Source: Paracoccus aurantiacus
GTDB taxonomy: Bacteria; Pseudomonadota; Alphaproteobacteria; Rhodobacterales; Rhodobacteraceae
Direction: 5' to 3'
Assembly: GCF_007993065.1 (NCBI RefSeq)
Contig: NZ_VOPL01000007.1
Location: 106,926 to 170,925, forward strand
DNA length: 64,000 bases
Shown here one piece after another: positions 33,760-44,178 of this stretch. Below the pieces are notes generated by a model, which was given only the letters and a program-made list of their open reading frames with translations, made no database searches and was not told the origin of the DNA. Position numbers and translations under genes: made by a program. Each line of letters opens with the position of its first letter. Positions within the stretch are counted from its first letter, which is position 1.

Positions 33760-34557
33760 TTGACACTGTACCAGAATTGGGATTCAGTCGATCTTCGGCC
33801 GGCCATTCCAGAAGCCGAGTTGTGGCACCTGCATCAGGTGACCAGCCCCGACAGTTTCTATCGCCGTCACCTCAAGCGGGCCGTCGATCTGGTGCTTTCC
33901 CTTGCGATGCTGGCAATTCTCGCGCTGCCGATGGCGCTGGTAGCTGCCGCACTGCTTATCAGTCAGGGTCGCCCGCTGATCTATGCAGGCGAACGAATGC
34001 AGTCGCCGGGCAAGCCTTTCCGGCAGTTCAAGTTCCGCACGATGATTCGCGACGATGACGATGGCGGGGCCACCGGCGCGCATAAACATTGGCGTATCAC
34101 CCCGCTGGGCCGTTTCCTGCGCCGCACGCGCCTTGACGAACTTCCCCAGCTTTTCAACATCATCGCCGGCGATATGAGCTTTGTCGGCCCGCGCCCGCCG
34201 CTTCCGGAATATGTCGAGCGGTTTCCCGCGATTTATAATGCGGTGCTGCAGATCAAGCCGGGCGTGACCGGGCTTGCCACGCTGATCTATCATCGCCACG
34301 AGGACCGTATCCTCGCCCGCTGCGATACCGCCGAAGAAACCGAGCGCTGCTATTACGCGCGCTGCCTGCCGACCAAGCTTCGCATCGAACTGGTTTACCG
34401 GCAGGCCGCATCGCCCTGGCTGGATTTCTGGATCATGTGGCGGACGTTCCTTGCCGTTGTCGGCTATGACCGCCCGCGCAAGCGCCGCTCGGTCGAGATC
34501 ATTCCGCCGCCGGGACGCCACCGCCCGCGGCCGGTCGAATCGGTACCGTCGAAATAG
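33760..34557 (+). CDS. Bacterial sugar transferase (undecaprenyl-phosphate glycosyl-1-phosphate transferase type)
   Basis: The 265-residue protein starts at a TTG at 33760 after GGGGAGCC; no ATG start fits. A single transmembrane helix (VLSLAMLAILALPMALVAAALLI) is followed by the bacterial sugar transferase domain: AGERMQSPGKPFRQFKFRTM, GRFLRRTRLDELPQLFNIIAGDMSFVGPRPPLPEY with the catalytic Asp-Glu pair, and KPGVTGLATL. It transfers a hexose-1-phosphate from UDP-sugar to undecaprenyl phosphate and so starts exopolysaccharide or capsule repeat units. It stands alone, with no other glycan genes nearby. Its 3' end overlaps creA antisense by 59 bp. Confidence 0.88.
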   Translation: MTLYQNWDSVDLRPAIPEAELWHLHQVTSPDSFYRRHLKRAVDLVLSLAMLAILALPMALVAAALLISQGRPLIYAGERMQSPGKPFRQFKFRTMIRDDDDGGATGAHKHWRITPLGRFLRRTRLDELPQLFNIIAGDMSFVGPRPPLPEYVERFPAIYNAVLQIKPGVTGLATLIYHRHEDRILARCDTAEETERCYYARCLPTKLRIELVYRQAASPWLDFWIMWRTFLAVVGYDRPRKRRSVEIIPPPGRHRPRPVESVPSK

Positions 34558-34981
34558 ACATCTTTGCCGATCCCTCGGACAGCTCGTTCGCATGGGCGAG
34601 ATAGATCAGCACCTGATTCTTCTCGTCATAGATGCGCTTCACGCGCAGCGACTTGAACACCAGCGACCGGCCTTCGCTGAACACATCCTCTCCATCCTGA
34701 CTTTTTGAAATGTCGCCGACCGTGATGGGCCCGGTCTGGCTGCACTCTATGGCGCTGTTTGACGGGTCTTCGAACCAGTTTCCCTGACTCAGCCGGTCGA
34801 TGACCGAGCGGGAAAAATAGGCCAGATGACAGGTCACGCCCTCGACTTCCGGATCATGGATCGCCTCGACCACAATATCGTTTCCGACCCAGTCGACGCC
34901 GACTTCTGCCACCTGTTCGGCGAAGCTGGGTGCGGCAAGCAGGATCAGAGCGGGGGCAAGAGCAGCGATTCTTTCAAGCAT
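34499..34981 (-). CDS. creA: CreA family periplasmic protein
   Basis: The 160-residue protein starts at ATG 34979-34981 behind AAAGGAACAATC. A signal peptide (MLERIAALAPALILLAAPSFA) precedes the CreA domain: VGVDWVGNDIVVEAIHDPEVEGVTCHLAYFSR, and then FKSLRVKRIYDEKNQVLIYLAHA. The pair of cysteines (TCHLAY and IECSQ) may form a disulphide. CreA is widespread but functionally unassigned. Convergent overlap of 59 bp with the sugar transferase means that the two messages are partly complementary at their 3' ends. Confidence 0.9.
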   Translation of the reverse strand: MLERIAALAPALILLAAPSFAEQVAEVGVDWVGNDIVVEAIHDPEVEGVTCHLAYFSRSVIDRLSQGNWFEDPSNSAIECSQTGPITVGDISKSQDGEDVFSEGRSLVFKSLRVKRIYDEKNQVLIYLAHANELSEGSAKMSISTVPIRPAAGGGVPAAE

Positions 34982-34992
34982 GATTGTTCCTT

Positions 34993-35544
34993 TCACGTTG
35001 CGGCCTGCCAGTCGCGCACCGCCTCCAGCGGCCAGACCAGCATCAGGATGTTCAGCATCAATCCATCACGAATGTAGTAGGTCGTCACGGCCTCGGCGAT
35101 GACGAAAAGCGTAAGCGACAACCAGACAGGCAGAACCCGCGCCAGCGCGAAACCGACCATCATGGCCAAGATGTCGGCGACGGAATTGATGACGCTGTCA
35201 CCGTAATAATCCAGCGAGATCGTCACCGCGCGATACCGCTCGATAATCGCTGGGGAGTTTTCGACAACCTCCCAGATGCATTCGATCACGGTCGCGATGA
35301 TTAGCCGTGTCCCAAGGCTCAGCCGTCGCGCGACCAGCCAGAGAAGCGCGTAAAAACCCAGACCGTGAAGCACATGTGAGGGCGTGTACCAGTCCGTCAG
35401 ATGCTGCGAATTTTCGCTGCTCAGCGTCTGTCCATGCCACAACTTCACATATCCGCATTCGCAGATCGGCGTGCGGCCCATGACAAGCAATATGGCGGCA
35501 GCAACGACGACGATCCCAAGCGAAATGGCGACCGCCCGCCTCAT
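34993..35544 (-). CDS. DUF2585 (UPF0314) membrane protein
   Basis: The 183-residue protein has about four transmembrane helices: [17 protein letters not shown] at the N-terminus, [41 protein letters not shown], and a last one near [11 protein letters not shown]. The conserved DUF2585 segment is [15 protein letters not shown], followed by [25 protein letters not shown]. The function is unknown. The start overlaps the end of the phosphatase gene by 4 bp, and creA follows 11 bp downstream, so phosphatase-DUF2585-creA form an operon. Confidence 0.88.
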   Translation of the reverse strand: MRRAVAISLGIVVVAAAILLVMGRTPICECGYVKLWHGQTLSSENSQHLTDWYTPSHVLHGLGFYALLWLVARRLSLGTRLIIATVIECIWEVVENSPAIIERYRAVTISLDYYGDSVINSVADILAMMVGFALARVLPVWLSLTLFVIAEAVTTYYIRDGLMLNILMLVWPLEAVRDWQAAT

Positions 35545-36302
35545 TCGGCGGGGCCGGGCTGCATATGCTGGGGGCCGTCATCGCCAAGCAGCCATGCGCC
35601 GTCGCGATCCAGCCGGACTGCGGATACCGGGCCGCCATACCCCGCCCCGCTGTCAAGATTCAGCCGGTTCCCATAATGCGTCGCATGCTTGATCGCGGTG
35701 TGACCATGCACGACAAGCGCCCCGTGATCGGCCGAGGATTCAAGGAAGGGCTTGCGTATCCACATCAGATCGACCGGTGACTGCAGCGACAGGTCGACGC
35801 CGGGTCGAATGCCGGCATGGACAAACAGGAAACCGGCGGGATGCAACAGCCAGGGCGGCAGCCCGTCCAGCCAGCGCACATGTTCGACAGGGATCTTTTT
35901 CAGTGCTTCGGCGTGCAAATCTTCCAGCGGGCGCTCGAACGCGCCGTCGATCCCATATGACGCGAATGTCGCATCCGCCCCGTTTCGCTGATCGCCTGTC
36001 CAGGTGTTTTCGGTTGACGGGCCGGGGTCGATCCAGCCGGGATCATCCATGAATCGCGGCAGCTTGTGGTCATGATTGCCCTTGATGACCGTCCAGTCGC
36101 GCCCCTTGGCCTGTCCGTCCATCAGATAGTCGATCACCTGCCGAGAGGCCGGCCCGCGGTCGATCAGATCCCCCAGATGAACGATGCGCGCATCGCTGCC
36201 ACCATCACGCGCGATAAGGCGATGCGCCTCTGTCAGCGCATCCATGCGGCCATGCACATCGCCAAGCGCATAGATCGGCTGAAAATCGGTCTTGCTGTTC
36301 AT
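35541..36302 (-). CDS. Calcineurin-like metallophosphoesterase (PPP-type serine/threonine phosphatase)
   Basis: The 253-residue protein carries the PPP motifs in order: [10 protein letters not shown] (GDxHG), [17 protein letters not shown] (GDxVDRG) and [10 protein letters not shown] (GNHE-type with Asp), and then a C-terminal [10 protein letters not shown] that completes the dimetal site. It is like bacterial PrpA/ApaH-related phosphatases, and could act on phosphoproteins or dinucleotide polyphosphates. It starts the three-gene operon with DUF2585 and creA. Cytoplasmic. Confidence 0.88.
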   Translation of the reverse strand: MNSKTDFQPIYALGDVHGRMDALTEAHRLIARDGGSDARIVHLGDLIDRGPASRQVIDYLMDGQAKGRDWTVIKGNHDHKLPRFMDDPGWIDPGPSTENTWTGDQRNGADATFASYGIDGAFERPLEDLHAEALKKIPVEHVRWLDGLPPWLLHPAGFLFVHAGIRPGVDLSLQSPVDLMWIRKPFLESSADHGALVVHGHTAIKHATHYGNRLNLDSGAGYGGPVSAVRLDRDGAWLLGDDGPQHMQPGPAE

Positions 36303-36331
36303 TTTCTGAAGATACCTGCTGGAATATCAAA

Positions 36332-36356
36332 GGCCCGGCACTTCAACGGCCGGGCC
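36332..36356 (-). terminator. Terminator of the serC-serA operon
   Basis: GGCCCGGC (36332-36339) pairs with GCCGGGCC (36349-36356); on the minus strand TTTGATATT follows. It lies just beyond the serA stop codon. Confidence 0.75.
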
Positions 36357-36377
36357 CCGATATGGTTGCGAACTCGC

Positions 36378-37967
36378 TCAGACTTCGAAACGAAGCGCGC
36401 GCGCCTGCAGGAACTTGCCTGTCGCTTCCAGTGCGGCCAGAACCTCGGGCGAGATCGCTTCGTCCAGATAAAGGATCGCAATCGCGTCTTCTCCATTGGC
36501 CGACCGGCCAAGCTGGAAGTTTGCGATGTTGACGCCCATCTCACCAAGGGTGCTGCCAAGCGCGCCGATGACGCCGGGAACGTCCTTGTTGCGCGTGTAC
36601 AGCATGTGTTCCCCGATCTCGGCGTCCAGATTGATGCCACGGATCTGGATGAAGCGCGGTTTGCCGTCGCTGAACACCGTGCCAGCGATAGAGCGTTCGC
36701 GTTCTGCCGTGACGACCGACACCTTGATATAGCCATCATAGACGCCGCCGGCTTCCTGGCGTGTGGTCGCGACCTGGATGCCGCGATCCTTGGCAATGGC
36801 CGGGGCAGAGACCATGTTGACCTCAGGGTTCGTCGCCTTCATGACGCCTGCGATGACCGATGCGTTCAGCGCGTTGACGTTCATCTCGGACACGACGCCG
36901 TCGTACAGGATGTTGATCGACTTGATCGCTTCATCCGTCATCTGACCGATAAAGCTGCCCAGATGACCGGCCAGCTTGATCCACGGGCCCATGACCTTGG
37001 CTTCCTCGGCCGTGACAGACGGCATGTTCAGCGCGTTCGACACGGCGCCGGTCAGCAGGTAATCCGACATCTGTTCTGCCACTTGCAGCGCCACGTTTTC
37101 CTGCGCCTCATTGGTCGAAGCCCCAAGGTGAGGCGTCACAACGACGTTCGGCAGGTTGAACAGCGGGCTTTCGGTCGCAGGTTCGGTTGCGAAGACGTCA
37201 AGCGCTGCACCGGCGACATGGCCCGATTTCAGCGCCTCGGCCAGAGCTTCCTCGTCGATCAGCCCGCCACGCGCGGCGTTGACAATGCGAACACCCTTCT
37301 TGGTCTTGGCGATATTTTCGCGCGACAGGATGTTGCGGGTCTTGTCGGTCAGGGGCACGTGCATGGTGATGAAATCGGCTTTCGCCAGCAGTTCGTCCAG
37401 CTCGACCTTTTTGACGCCCAGCTGGTCAGCGCGTTCTTCCGACAGGAAGGGGTCATAGGCCAGCACCTTCATCTTCAGCCCAAGCGCGCGGTCGGCGACG
37501 ATGGAGCCGATATTGCCCGCACCGATCAGGCCAAGCGTCTTGTTGAAGACCTCAACCCCCATGAAGCGGTTCTTTTCCCACTTCCCGGCATGGGTCGAAA
37601 CGCTTGCTTCCGGCAGCTGACGTGCGACGGCGAACATCAGCGCGATGGCGTGTTCGGCGGTGGTCACGCTGTTGCCGAAGGGCGTGTTCATCACGATCAC
37701 GCCTTTCTTCGACGCAGCCGGAATATCGACGTTATCGACACCGATCCCGGCCCGGCCGATCACTTTCAGATTGGCCGCATTTTCCAGCAGCTTTTCCGTC
37801 ACCTTGGTGGCCGAACGGATCGCCAGACCGTCATAGTTACCGATGATCTCGGCCAGCTTTTCCTTGTCCTTGCCGACATCGGGCAGATAGTCGACCTCGA
37901 CCCCACGGTCGCGGAAGATCTGAACGGCGGTTTCCGAAAGCTTGTCGGATACGAGAACCTTGGGCAT
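36378..37967 (-). CDS. serA: D-3-phosphoglycerate dehydrogenase
   Basis: The 529-residue enzyme starts MPKVLVSDKLSETAVQIF. The NAD-binding fold shows LGLIGAGNIGSIVADRALGLKMKVLAYDPF, the catalytic Arg in VNAARGGLIDEEAL, and the His in VVTPHLGASTNEAQ. An intervening allosteric-substrate-binding domain (about residues 315-450) and a C-terminal ACT domain (RFIQIRGINLDAEIGEHMLY, VNIANFQLGR) make it the long form, like mycobacterial and rhizobial SerA, which is usually serine-inhibited. It oxidises 3-phosphoglycerate in the first committed step of serine synthesis. It lies downstream of serC in one operon. Confidence 0.96.
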   Translation of the reverse strand: MPKVLVSDKLSETAVQIFRDRGVEVDYLPDVGKDKEKLAEIIGNYDGLAIRSATKVTEKLLENAANLKVIGRAGIGVDNVDIPAASKKGVIVMNTPFGNSVTTAEHAIALMFAVARQLPEASVSTHAGKWEKNRFMGVEVFNKTLGLIGAGNIGSIVADRALGLKMKVLAYDPFLSEERADQLGVKKVELDELLAKADFITMHVPLTDKTRNILSRENIAKTKKGVRIVNAARGGLIDEEALAEALKSGHVAGAALDVFATEPATESPLFNLPNVVVTPHLGASTNEAQENVALQVAEQMSDYLLTGAVSNALNMPSVTAEEAKVMGPWIKLAGHLGSFIGQMTDEAIKSINILYDGVVSEMNVNALNASVIAGVMKATNPEVNMVSAPAIAKDRGIQVATTRQEAGGVYDGYIKVSVVTAERERSIAGTVFSDGKPRFIQIRGINLDAEIGEHMLYTRNKDVPGVIGALGSTLGEMGVNIANFQLGRSANGEDAIAILYLDEAISPEVLAALEATGKFLQARALRFEV

Positions 37968-38031
37968 GTGATGCTCCTTTGGGTGAAGGTGCGCCGCGGC
38001 ACACCCTGCGAATGGGAATATGGATGAGGGC

Positions 38032-38058
38032 GTAGGGTGCGCTTCAGCGCACCGCTAC
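38032..38058. repeat. REP-like palindrome between serC and serA
   Basis: GTAG-GGTGCGC-TTCA-GCGCACC-G-CTAC forms an 11-bp interrupted stem with a TTCA tetraloop in the 95-bp serC-serA spacer. There is no T-run. A related half-palindrome, GTGCGCC(GC)GGCACAC, lies just to the left at about 37989-38005. It resembles short REP/stem-loop elements of GC-rich genomes. Confidence 0.55.
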
Positions 38059-38062
38059 AAGA

Positions 38063-39208
<1,146 letters not shown>

Positions 39209-39226
39209 ATCGTTACCCTTTCAGGC

Positions 39227-39300
39227 AAAAGCCCCTCGTTGGGGAGGGGTGTCCCGCCGTGGGGCATACGCCTCTGTCAGCGATACTGCAACAAAAAACG
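39227..39300 (-). ncRNA. serC-motif-like leader RNA with attenuator hairpin
   Basis: On the minus strand, a GC-rich hairpin CCCCTC-CCAA-GAGGGG (39249 down to 39232) is followed by CTTTTGCC and then the serC ribosome binding site AAAGGG. Upstream of the hairpin is a purine/pyrimidine-balanced segment (GCTGACAGAGGCGTATGCC, then CCACGGCGGGACACC), which could pair alternatively with it. A conserved serC motif RNA is known upstream of serC in alphaproteobacteria, and the position and terminator-like end match. Identification is from recalled features and not a covariance search. Left boundary approximate. Confidence 0.6.
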
Positions 39301-39336
39301 CGTGACGCGATCATGCGGTTTGCCAGCACCGAAACG

Positions 39337-39363
39337 AAAACAGGCGCCCGTATGGGGCGCCTG
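39337..39363 (-). terminator. Terminator of glnB-glnA
   Basis: A 9-bp perfect stem (CAGGCGCCC at 39341-39349 with GGGCGCCTG at 39355-39363) and, on the minus strand, a TTTT run (39340-39337) lie 21 bp beyond the glnA stop. Confidence 0.92.
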
Positions 39364-39384
39364 TCCTCAATTCTGCGGATCGGA

Positions 39385-40791
39385 TCAGACCGAGTAATAC
39401 ATCTGATATTCGACCGGATGGGGGGTGTGTTCGTAGTTATACACCTCTTCCCATTTCAGCTTGATATAGCCCTCCAGCTGATCCCTGGTGAACACGTCGC
39501 CGGCCAGCAGGAAGTCCATGTCCTTCTCCAGCTCTTCCAGCGCTTCGCGCAGGGAGCCGCAGACGGTGGGGATTTCGGCCAGTTCTTCCGGCGGCAGATC
39601 GTACAGGTCCTTGTCCGAAGCCGGACCCGGATCAATCTTGTTCTTGATGCCGTCCAGACCGGCCATCAGCAGGGCCGCGAAGGCCAGATAGGGGTTCGCC
39701 GACGGATCGGGGAAGCGGGCCTCGACGCGCTTCGCCTTGGGCGATTCGGTCCACGGAATACGAACGCAGCCAGAACGGTTGCGGGCCGAATAGGCGCGCA
39801 GAACCGGCGCTTCAAAGCCCGGGATCAGGCGTTTGTAGCTGTTGGTGGACGGGTTGGTCAGCGCGTTCAGCGCCTTCGCATGCTTCAGGATGCCCCCGAT
39901 GAACCACAGCGCTTCCTGCGACAGATCGGCATATTTGTCGCCCGCGAAAAGCGGCTTGCCGTCCTTCCAGATCGACATGTTGACGTGCATGCCCGACCCG
40001 TTATCGCCCTTCATCGGCTTCGGCATGAAGGTCGCCGATTTGCCATAGGCGTCGGCCACGTTGTGGATGACGTATTTGTATTTCTGGATGTTGTCGGCCT
40101 GCTCGGTCAGTTGGCCGAAGATCATGCCCAGTTCGTGCTGGCAGGTCGCAACCTCGTGGTGATGCTTGTCGACCTTGATGCCCATGTTCTTCATGGTGGA
40201 CAGCATCTCGCCACGAATATCCTGCGCTTCGTCGATCGGGTTCACCGGGAAATAGCCACCTTTGTGGCCGGCGCGATGGCCCTGGTTGCCCATGTCATAT
40301 TCGCTGTCGGTGTTCCACGCAGCCGCATCGGCGTCGATCTGGAAGCCTACCTTCTGCGGGGTCACGGAATAACGCACGTCGTCGAACAGGAAGAATTCCG
40401 CTTCCGGACCGAAATAGGCCGCGTCGCCGATGCCAGAGGATTTCAGATAGGCCTCTGCCTTGACGGCGGTGCCGCGCGGATCGCGGGCATAGGCTTCGCC
40501 GGTATCCGGCTCGACCACGTTGCAGTGAACGCACAGGGTCTTTTCGGCATAGAACGGGTCCAGATAGGCCGATGCCGGGTCGGGCATAAGCTTCATGTCG
40601 GACTGGTCAATCGACTTCCAGCCGGCGATCGAACTGCCGTCGAACATGAAGCCTTCCTCGAAGAAGTCCTCGTCCACCAGATCGGCAACCAGCGTCACGT
40701 GCTGCAGCTTGCCTTTCGGATCGGTGAAGCGGATGTCGACATATTCGACTTCCTCGTCCTTCATCAGGTCAGTGACGTCTTTGACTTTCAT
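39385..40791 (-). CDS. glnA: Type I glutamine synthetase
   Basis: The 468-residue enzyme (standard length) contains [33 protein letters not shown], and the ATP-binding [55 protein letters not shown] is the core with substrate Arg and Glu ligands. The adenylylation site lies in [14 protein letters not shown] (Tyr), so activity should be controlled by GlnE. It incorporates ammonium into glutamine. It follows glnB in a two-gene operon and ends at a strong terminator. Confidence 0.97.
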   Translation of the reverse strand: MKVKDVTDLMKDEEVEYVDIRFTDPKGKLQHVTLVADLVDEDFFEEGFMFDGSSIAGWKSIDQSDMKLMPDPASAYLDPFYAEKTLCVHCNVVEPDTGEAYARDPRGTAVKAEAYLKSSGIGDAAYFGPEAEFFLFDDVRYSVTPQKVGFQIDADAAAWNTDSEYDMGNQGHRAGHKGGYFPVNPIDEAQDIRGEMLSTMKNMGIKVDKHHHEVATCQHELGMIFGQLTEQADNIQKYKYVIHNVADAYGKSATFMPKPMKGDNGSGMHVNMSIWKDGKPLFAGDKYADLSQEALWFIGGILKHAKALNALTNPSTNSYKRLIPGFEAPVLRAYSARNRSGCVRIPWTESPKAKRVEARFPDPSANPYLAFAALLMAGLDGIKNKIDPGPASDKDLYDLPPEELAEIPTVCGSLREALEELEKDMDFLLAGDVFTRDQLEGYIKLKWEEVYNYEHTPHPVEYQMYYSV

Positions 40792-40873
40792 TGGGCCTTT
40801 CCCTTTCTGTCTTCATGCCGGAACCGGCCGAGGCCGGTCCCGTAATCTGCTGTAAATCTCAGGTCCGGTCGGA

Positions 40874-41317
<444 letters not shown>

Positions 41318-41361
41318 TTACTGCTGATAGTCAGGTCAACTTGCTTAAATAATGTGCATAT

Positions 41362-41769
41362 CTACCATCTTGCAATCTCCGGGTCCACCGGCAGAAGGTC
41401 CGCGCGCCAGTCCGGGCGGGGGTAGCGGTCGGGCCAGTATTCCGTCTGGCGGTGAATCAGGCCGTCGCGCGTTTCGTGGAAGGTGATCGCATGAATCTCC
41501 ACCTCCAGCGGCGCGTTGCTGATAAGCATGTCAGTGACGACGCGGGCACCGTCGGCCAGAAGCGCGCGTTCCTCGAAGCGCCAGTCGCCGCGACCGGGAA
41601 AGGCGTTATTGACCCGCGCATAGGCCGCCGGGCCCTGAATGACTTCCGAGGATTGCGGCCAGAGGCCGATATAGTCGGGCGACAGCCAGCGTTCGGCGGC
41701 CAGGGTAAAATCGTTGCCGCGCATGGCCTCCCAGAAGCCGCGCACGATGTCAGTGCTGTTCATCGCCAT
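41362..41769 (-). CDS. SnoaL-like / NTF2-fold protein
   Basis: The 135-residue protein follows the SnoaL-like polyketide-cyclase/NTF2 pattern: DIVRGFWEAMRGNDFTLAAERWLSPDYIGLWPQSSEVIQGPAAYARV, then a beta-rich half ending EIHAITFHETRDGLIHRQTEYWPDRYPRPDWRA. The conserved EYWPDRYP near the C-terminus is common in this subfamily. No catalytic assignment is possible. It lies between tig and glnB on the same strand, and tig's terminator lies immediately upstream of its start, so it should have its own promoter. Confidence 0.8.
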   Translation of the reverse strand: MAMNSTDIVRGFWEAMRGNDFTLAAERWLSPDYIGLWPQSSEVIQGPAAYARVNNAFPGRGDWRFEERALLADGARVVTDMLISNAPLEVEIHAITFHETRDGLIHRQTEYWPDRYPRPDWRADLLPVDPEIARW

Positions 41770-41798
41770 CTCTGCTCATGCCGTCGGGCTTTTCATGC

Positions 41799-41829
41799 AA
41801 AAAAGCCGCGGCCCAAGGGTCGCGGCTTT
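41799..41829 (-). terminator. Terminator of tig
   Basis: AAAGCCGCG (41802-41810) pairs with CGCGGCTTT (41821-41829) and the minus-strand transcript ends in a run of six Us (41804-41799). It lies 23 bp past the tig stop. Confidence 0.92.
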
Positions 41830-41851
41830 CGTCTGAAACTTCAAGCTGGGA

Positions 41852-43186
41852 TCAAAGCTCGTCGAGCGCTTCGACGGCCTTTTCCAGATCTTCCTTCGAG
41901 ACTTCCTTGTCCTTCACCTTCGCCTGTTCGGCGATGTGATCGACGACCTTATCCTCGAAGATCGGCGCGCGAAGCTGCTGCTGCGCCTGCGGGTTCTGCT
42001 GGATATATTCGAAGAACTGACGCTCCTGGCCGGGGAACTGACGCGCCTGCATCATGACAGCCTGCGTGAATTCCTGATCCGAAACCTTTACCTCGGCCTT
42101 CTGACCGATCTCGGCCAGCAGCAGGCCAAGGCGAACGCGGCGTTCGGCCAGCTTCTTGTGCTCGTCCGTCGGCTCGATCTCGCCATGGCTGTGGCCATGA
42201 TCGTCCGGGTGTTCTTCGTGGTAAAGCTGGTGCGCGATCTGGCCGGCCTCGGCCTCGACCAGGACCTCCGGCAGATCGAACTTGACCTGATTGTCCAGCT
42301 GGTCCAGCAGGGCGCGCTTCATGACGGCGCGGCTGGCGCCGGTATATTCGGCCTCCAGACGCTCGGCGATCTGCTCTTTCAGCTTGTCGAGCGACTCGGC
42401 GCCGAAGCGCTTGGCCAACTCGTCATCCAGCTTGGCGTCGACCGGCTTCTTGACCGCCTTGACGGTGGTCGCGAAAACCGCGTCCTTGCCCGCCAGCGCT
42501 TCATGGCCGTAATCGGCGGGGAACTGGACCTTGACCTCGACCTCGTCGCCGGCCTTGGCGCCGGTCAGCTGATCCTCGAAGCCGGGGATGAAGCTTCCCG
42601 AACCCAGAACCAGCGGGTAATCCTCGGCCGAACCGCCTTCGAACAGCTCGCCATCGACCGAGCCCTTGAAGTCGATCACGATCTGATCGTCCTTCGCGGC
42701 TTTCGAGCCTTTTTTCTTGTCCTCATAGGACTTGGCGTTCTTCGCAAGATTATCCAGCGCTTCGGTGACGGCGGCATCTTCGGCCTTCACGACAAGCCGC
42801 TCCAGATCCAGCTTGCCCAGATCGACTTCCGGGATCGTCGGCAGAACCTCGTAGGACACGTTGACGACGACATCGTCGCCCTCTTTCCACTCCTCGCCGT
42901 TCTGCATTTCGATCTTGGGCTGCACGGCGGGACGGTCGCCGGTGCTTTCCAGATGCTCGCGCAGCGCGCCATCGACAGAATCCTGCATCGCGTCACCCAA
43001 GATGCGCGGGCCGAACTGCTTTTTCAGCATCGCCATCGGCACCTTGCCCTTGCGGAAGCCTTTCATTTCGACTTCCGGCTGGGCTTCTTTCAGCTTCTGA
43101 TCGACCATCGCGGCCAGATCGGCTGCGGGAAGCGTCATCGTGTAGCCGCGCTTGAGGCCTTCGTTCTGGGTCTCTGTGACCTGCAT
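41852..43186 (-). CDS. tig: Trigger factor (ribosome-associated chaperone / PPIase)
   Basis: The 444-residue protein has all three trigger-factor domains. The N-terminal ribosome-binding domain includes [21 protein letters not shown], with the GFRKGKVP signature near residue 40. The FKBP-type PPIase domain lies around 160-245 ([42 protein letters not shown]). The helical C-terminal substrate-binding arms include a His-rich stretch, [18 protein letters not shown], and an acidic end. It protects nascent chains at the ribosome exit. tRNA-Leu lies directly upstream. Confidence 0.96.
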   Translation of the reverse strand: MQVTETQNEGLKRGYTMTLPAADLAAMVDQKLKEAQPEVEMKGFRKGKVPMAMLKKQFGPRILGDAMQDSVDGALREHLESTGDRPAVQPKIEMQNGEEWKEGDDVVVNVSYEVLPTIPEVDLGKLDLERLVVKAEDAAVTEALDNLAKNAKSYEDKKKGSKAAKDDQIVIDFKGSVDGELFEGGSAEDYPLVLGSGSFIPGFEDQLTGAKAGDEVEVKVQFPADYGHEALAGKDAVFATTVKAVKKPVDAKLDDELAKRFGAESLDKLKEQIAERLEAEYTGASRAVMKRALLDQLDNQVKFDLPEVLVEAEAGQIAHQLYHEEHPDDHGHSHGEIEPTDEHKKLAERRVRLGLLLAEIGQKAEVKVSDQEFTQAVMMQARQFPGQERQFFEYIQQNPQAQQQLRAPIFEDKVVDHIAEQAKVKDKEVSKEDLEKAVEALDEL

Positions 43187-43202
43187 GTCCTATCCTTCGT
43201 CA

Positions 43203-43287
43203 TGGTGCGGGTGGAGGGACTTGAACCCCCACGCCTTGCGGCGCCAGAACCTAAATCTGGTGCGTCTACCAATTTCGCCACACCCGC
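43203..43287 (-). tRNA. tRNA-Leu (anticodon UAG)
   Basis: On the minus strand the 85-nt gene folds as a class II tRNA. The acceptor GCGGGTG (43287-43281) pairs with CACCCGC, and the 3' end carries encoded CCA (43205-43203). The D-arm is AAATTGGTAGACGC, and the anticodon stem-loop CCAGA-TTTAGGT-TCTGG gives anticodon TAG. A long variable arm (GCGCCGCAAGGCG) precedes the T-arm GGGGGTTCAAGTCCCTC. UAG with a long variable arm means leucine (CUA/CUN codons). Confidence 0.97.
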
Positions 43288-43368
43288 AATGTCATGCAGC
43301 GGGCCAGGGCCCGCCACGAAAATCCGCGCCGTTCTAGCAAAGCGTTCGCCCATGCGCGAGGGGAAAAA

Positions 43369-44178
43369 TCAAGCGATCCCGCGCAGAACGGCCGGGATCA
43401 GTTCGGGAAGATCGTCGGCGATCAGTCCCGGCCCGAAGCGGCGCGCGCATTCGGCGTGGATATGGGCCGCGTCGGTCGCGGCATCAAGGGGCGTGAGGCC
43501 ACGCGCCAGCAGACCGGCGATCATCCCCGCCAGCACGTCGCCAGACCCGGCGGTCGCAAGCCAGGGCGCGTCGGTCGCGTCATTCACGCGGGTTTCCCCA
43601 TCGGATGCGGCGATCACCGTCCTGGGCCCCTTCAGCAGCATGACCGACCCGGTCTGGCCTGCGGCGGTCCGGGCAGCTTCAACGCGTGCCTGATCCGAAA
43701 GCAAGCTGCCAAGATCGGGAAACATGCGCGCGAATTCGCCGCCATGGGGCGTCATCACGACATCCGGCCCCGGCGCAGCCGCGCTGTCCGCAAGCGCCGT
43801 CAGCGCATCCGCGTCCAGCACGCAGGGCAGCCCGGCACCAAGCGCCACCGGCAACAGCGATGCCGCCCGCGCAACCCCGCAGCCCGGTCCAAGGCAAATC
43901 GCCGTGATCCGCCTTGCGCGAAGGGCATCGGCCAATGCCGCGGGGTCGTCGACGGGAATGCGCATCAGGGCATCCGGCATGCCCGAATGGTCAGGCATGG
44001 CGCTGGCGGGCGGTGCCAGCGTCACCAGACCCGCCCCGATCCGCAGCGCAGCGCGCGCTGCCAGACGGGCGGCCCCACCGTGACCCGGCCCACCGGCGAC
44101 GACCAGCACATGACCATGATCGTATTTGTGGCCGCCCGCCTTCAGCAGCCGCGCCGCCGCAGGCTGCGCGCCGCTCAT
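43369..44178 (-). CDS. nnrD: ADP-dependent NAD(P)H-hydrate dehydratase (stand-alone NnrD domain)
   Basis: The 269-residue protein consists only of the YjeF C-terminal (ribokinase-like) domain. HGHVLVVAGGPGHGGAARLAARAAL is the N-terminal part, and VMTPHGGEFARMF and TAGSGDVLAGMIAGLLARG are the diagnostic substrate and nucleotide motifs. It converts S-NAD(P)HX back to NAD(P)H using ADP. Many bacteria fuse this domain to the NnrE epimerase (about 500 residues); here no epimerase part is present. Its start overlaps the upstream BrkB-like gene by 4 bp. Confidence 0.88.
   Translation of the reverse strand: MSGAQPAAARLLKAGGHKYDHGHVLVVAGGPGHGGAARLAARAALRIGAGLVTLAPPASAMPDHSGMPDALMRIPVDDPAALADALRARRITAICLGPGCGVARAASLLPVALGAGLPCVLDADALTALADSAAAPGPDVVMTPHGGEFARMFPDLGSLLSDQARVEAARTAAGQTGSVMLLKGPRTVIAASDGETRVNDATDAPWLATAGSGDVLAGMIAGLLARGLTPLDAATDAAHIHAECARRFGPGLIADDLPELIPAVLRGIA

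Noticed and set aside
33760..33788. TTGACA at the sugar transferase start read as a -35 promoter box
   Set aside because: No -10 at proper distance before a coding start, and the TTG is better explained as the start codon with GGGGAG upstream.
41936..43693. A 585-codon frame antisense to tig and across the tRNA
   Set aside because: It crosses a tRNA gene and two genes on the other strand, and has no domain or start signal.
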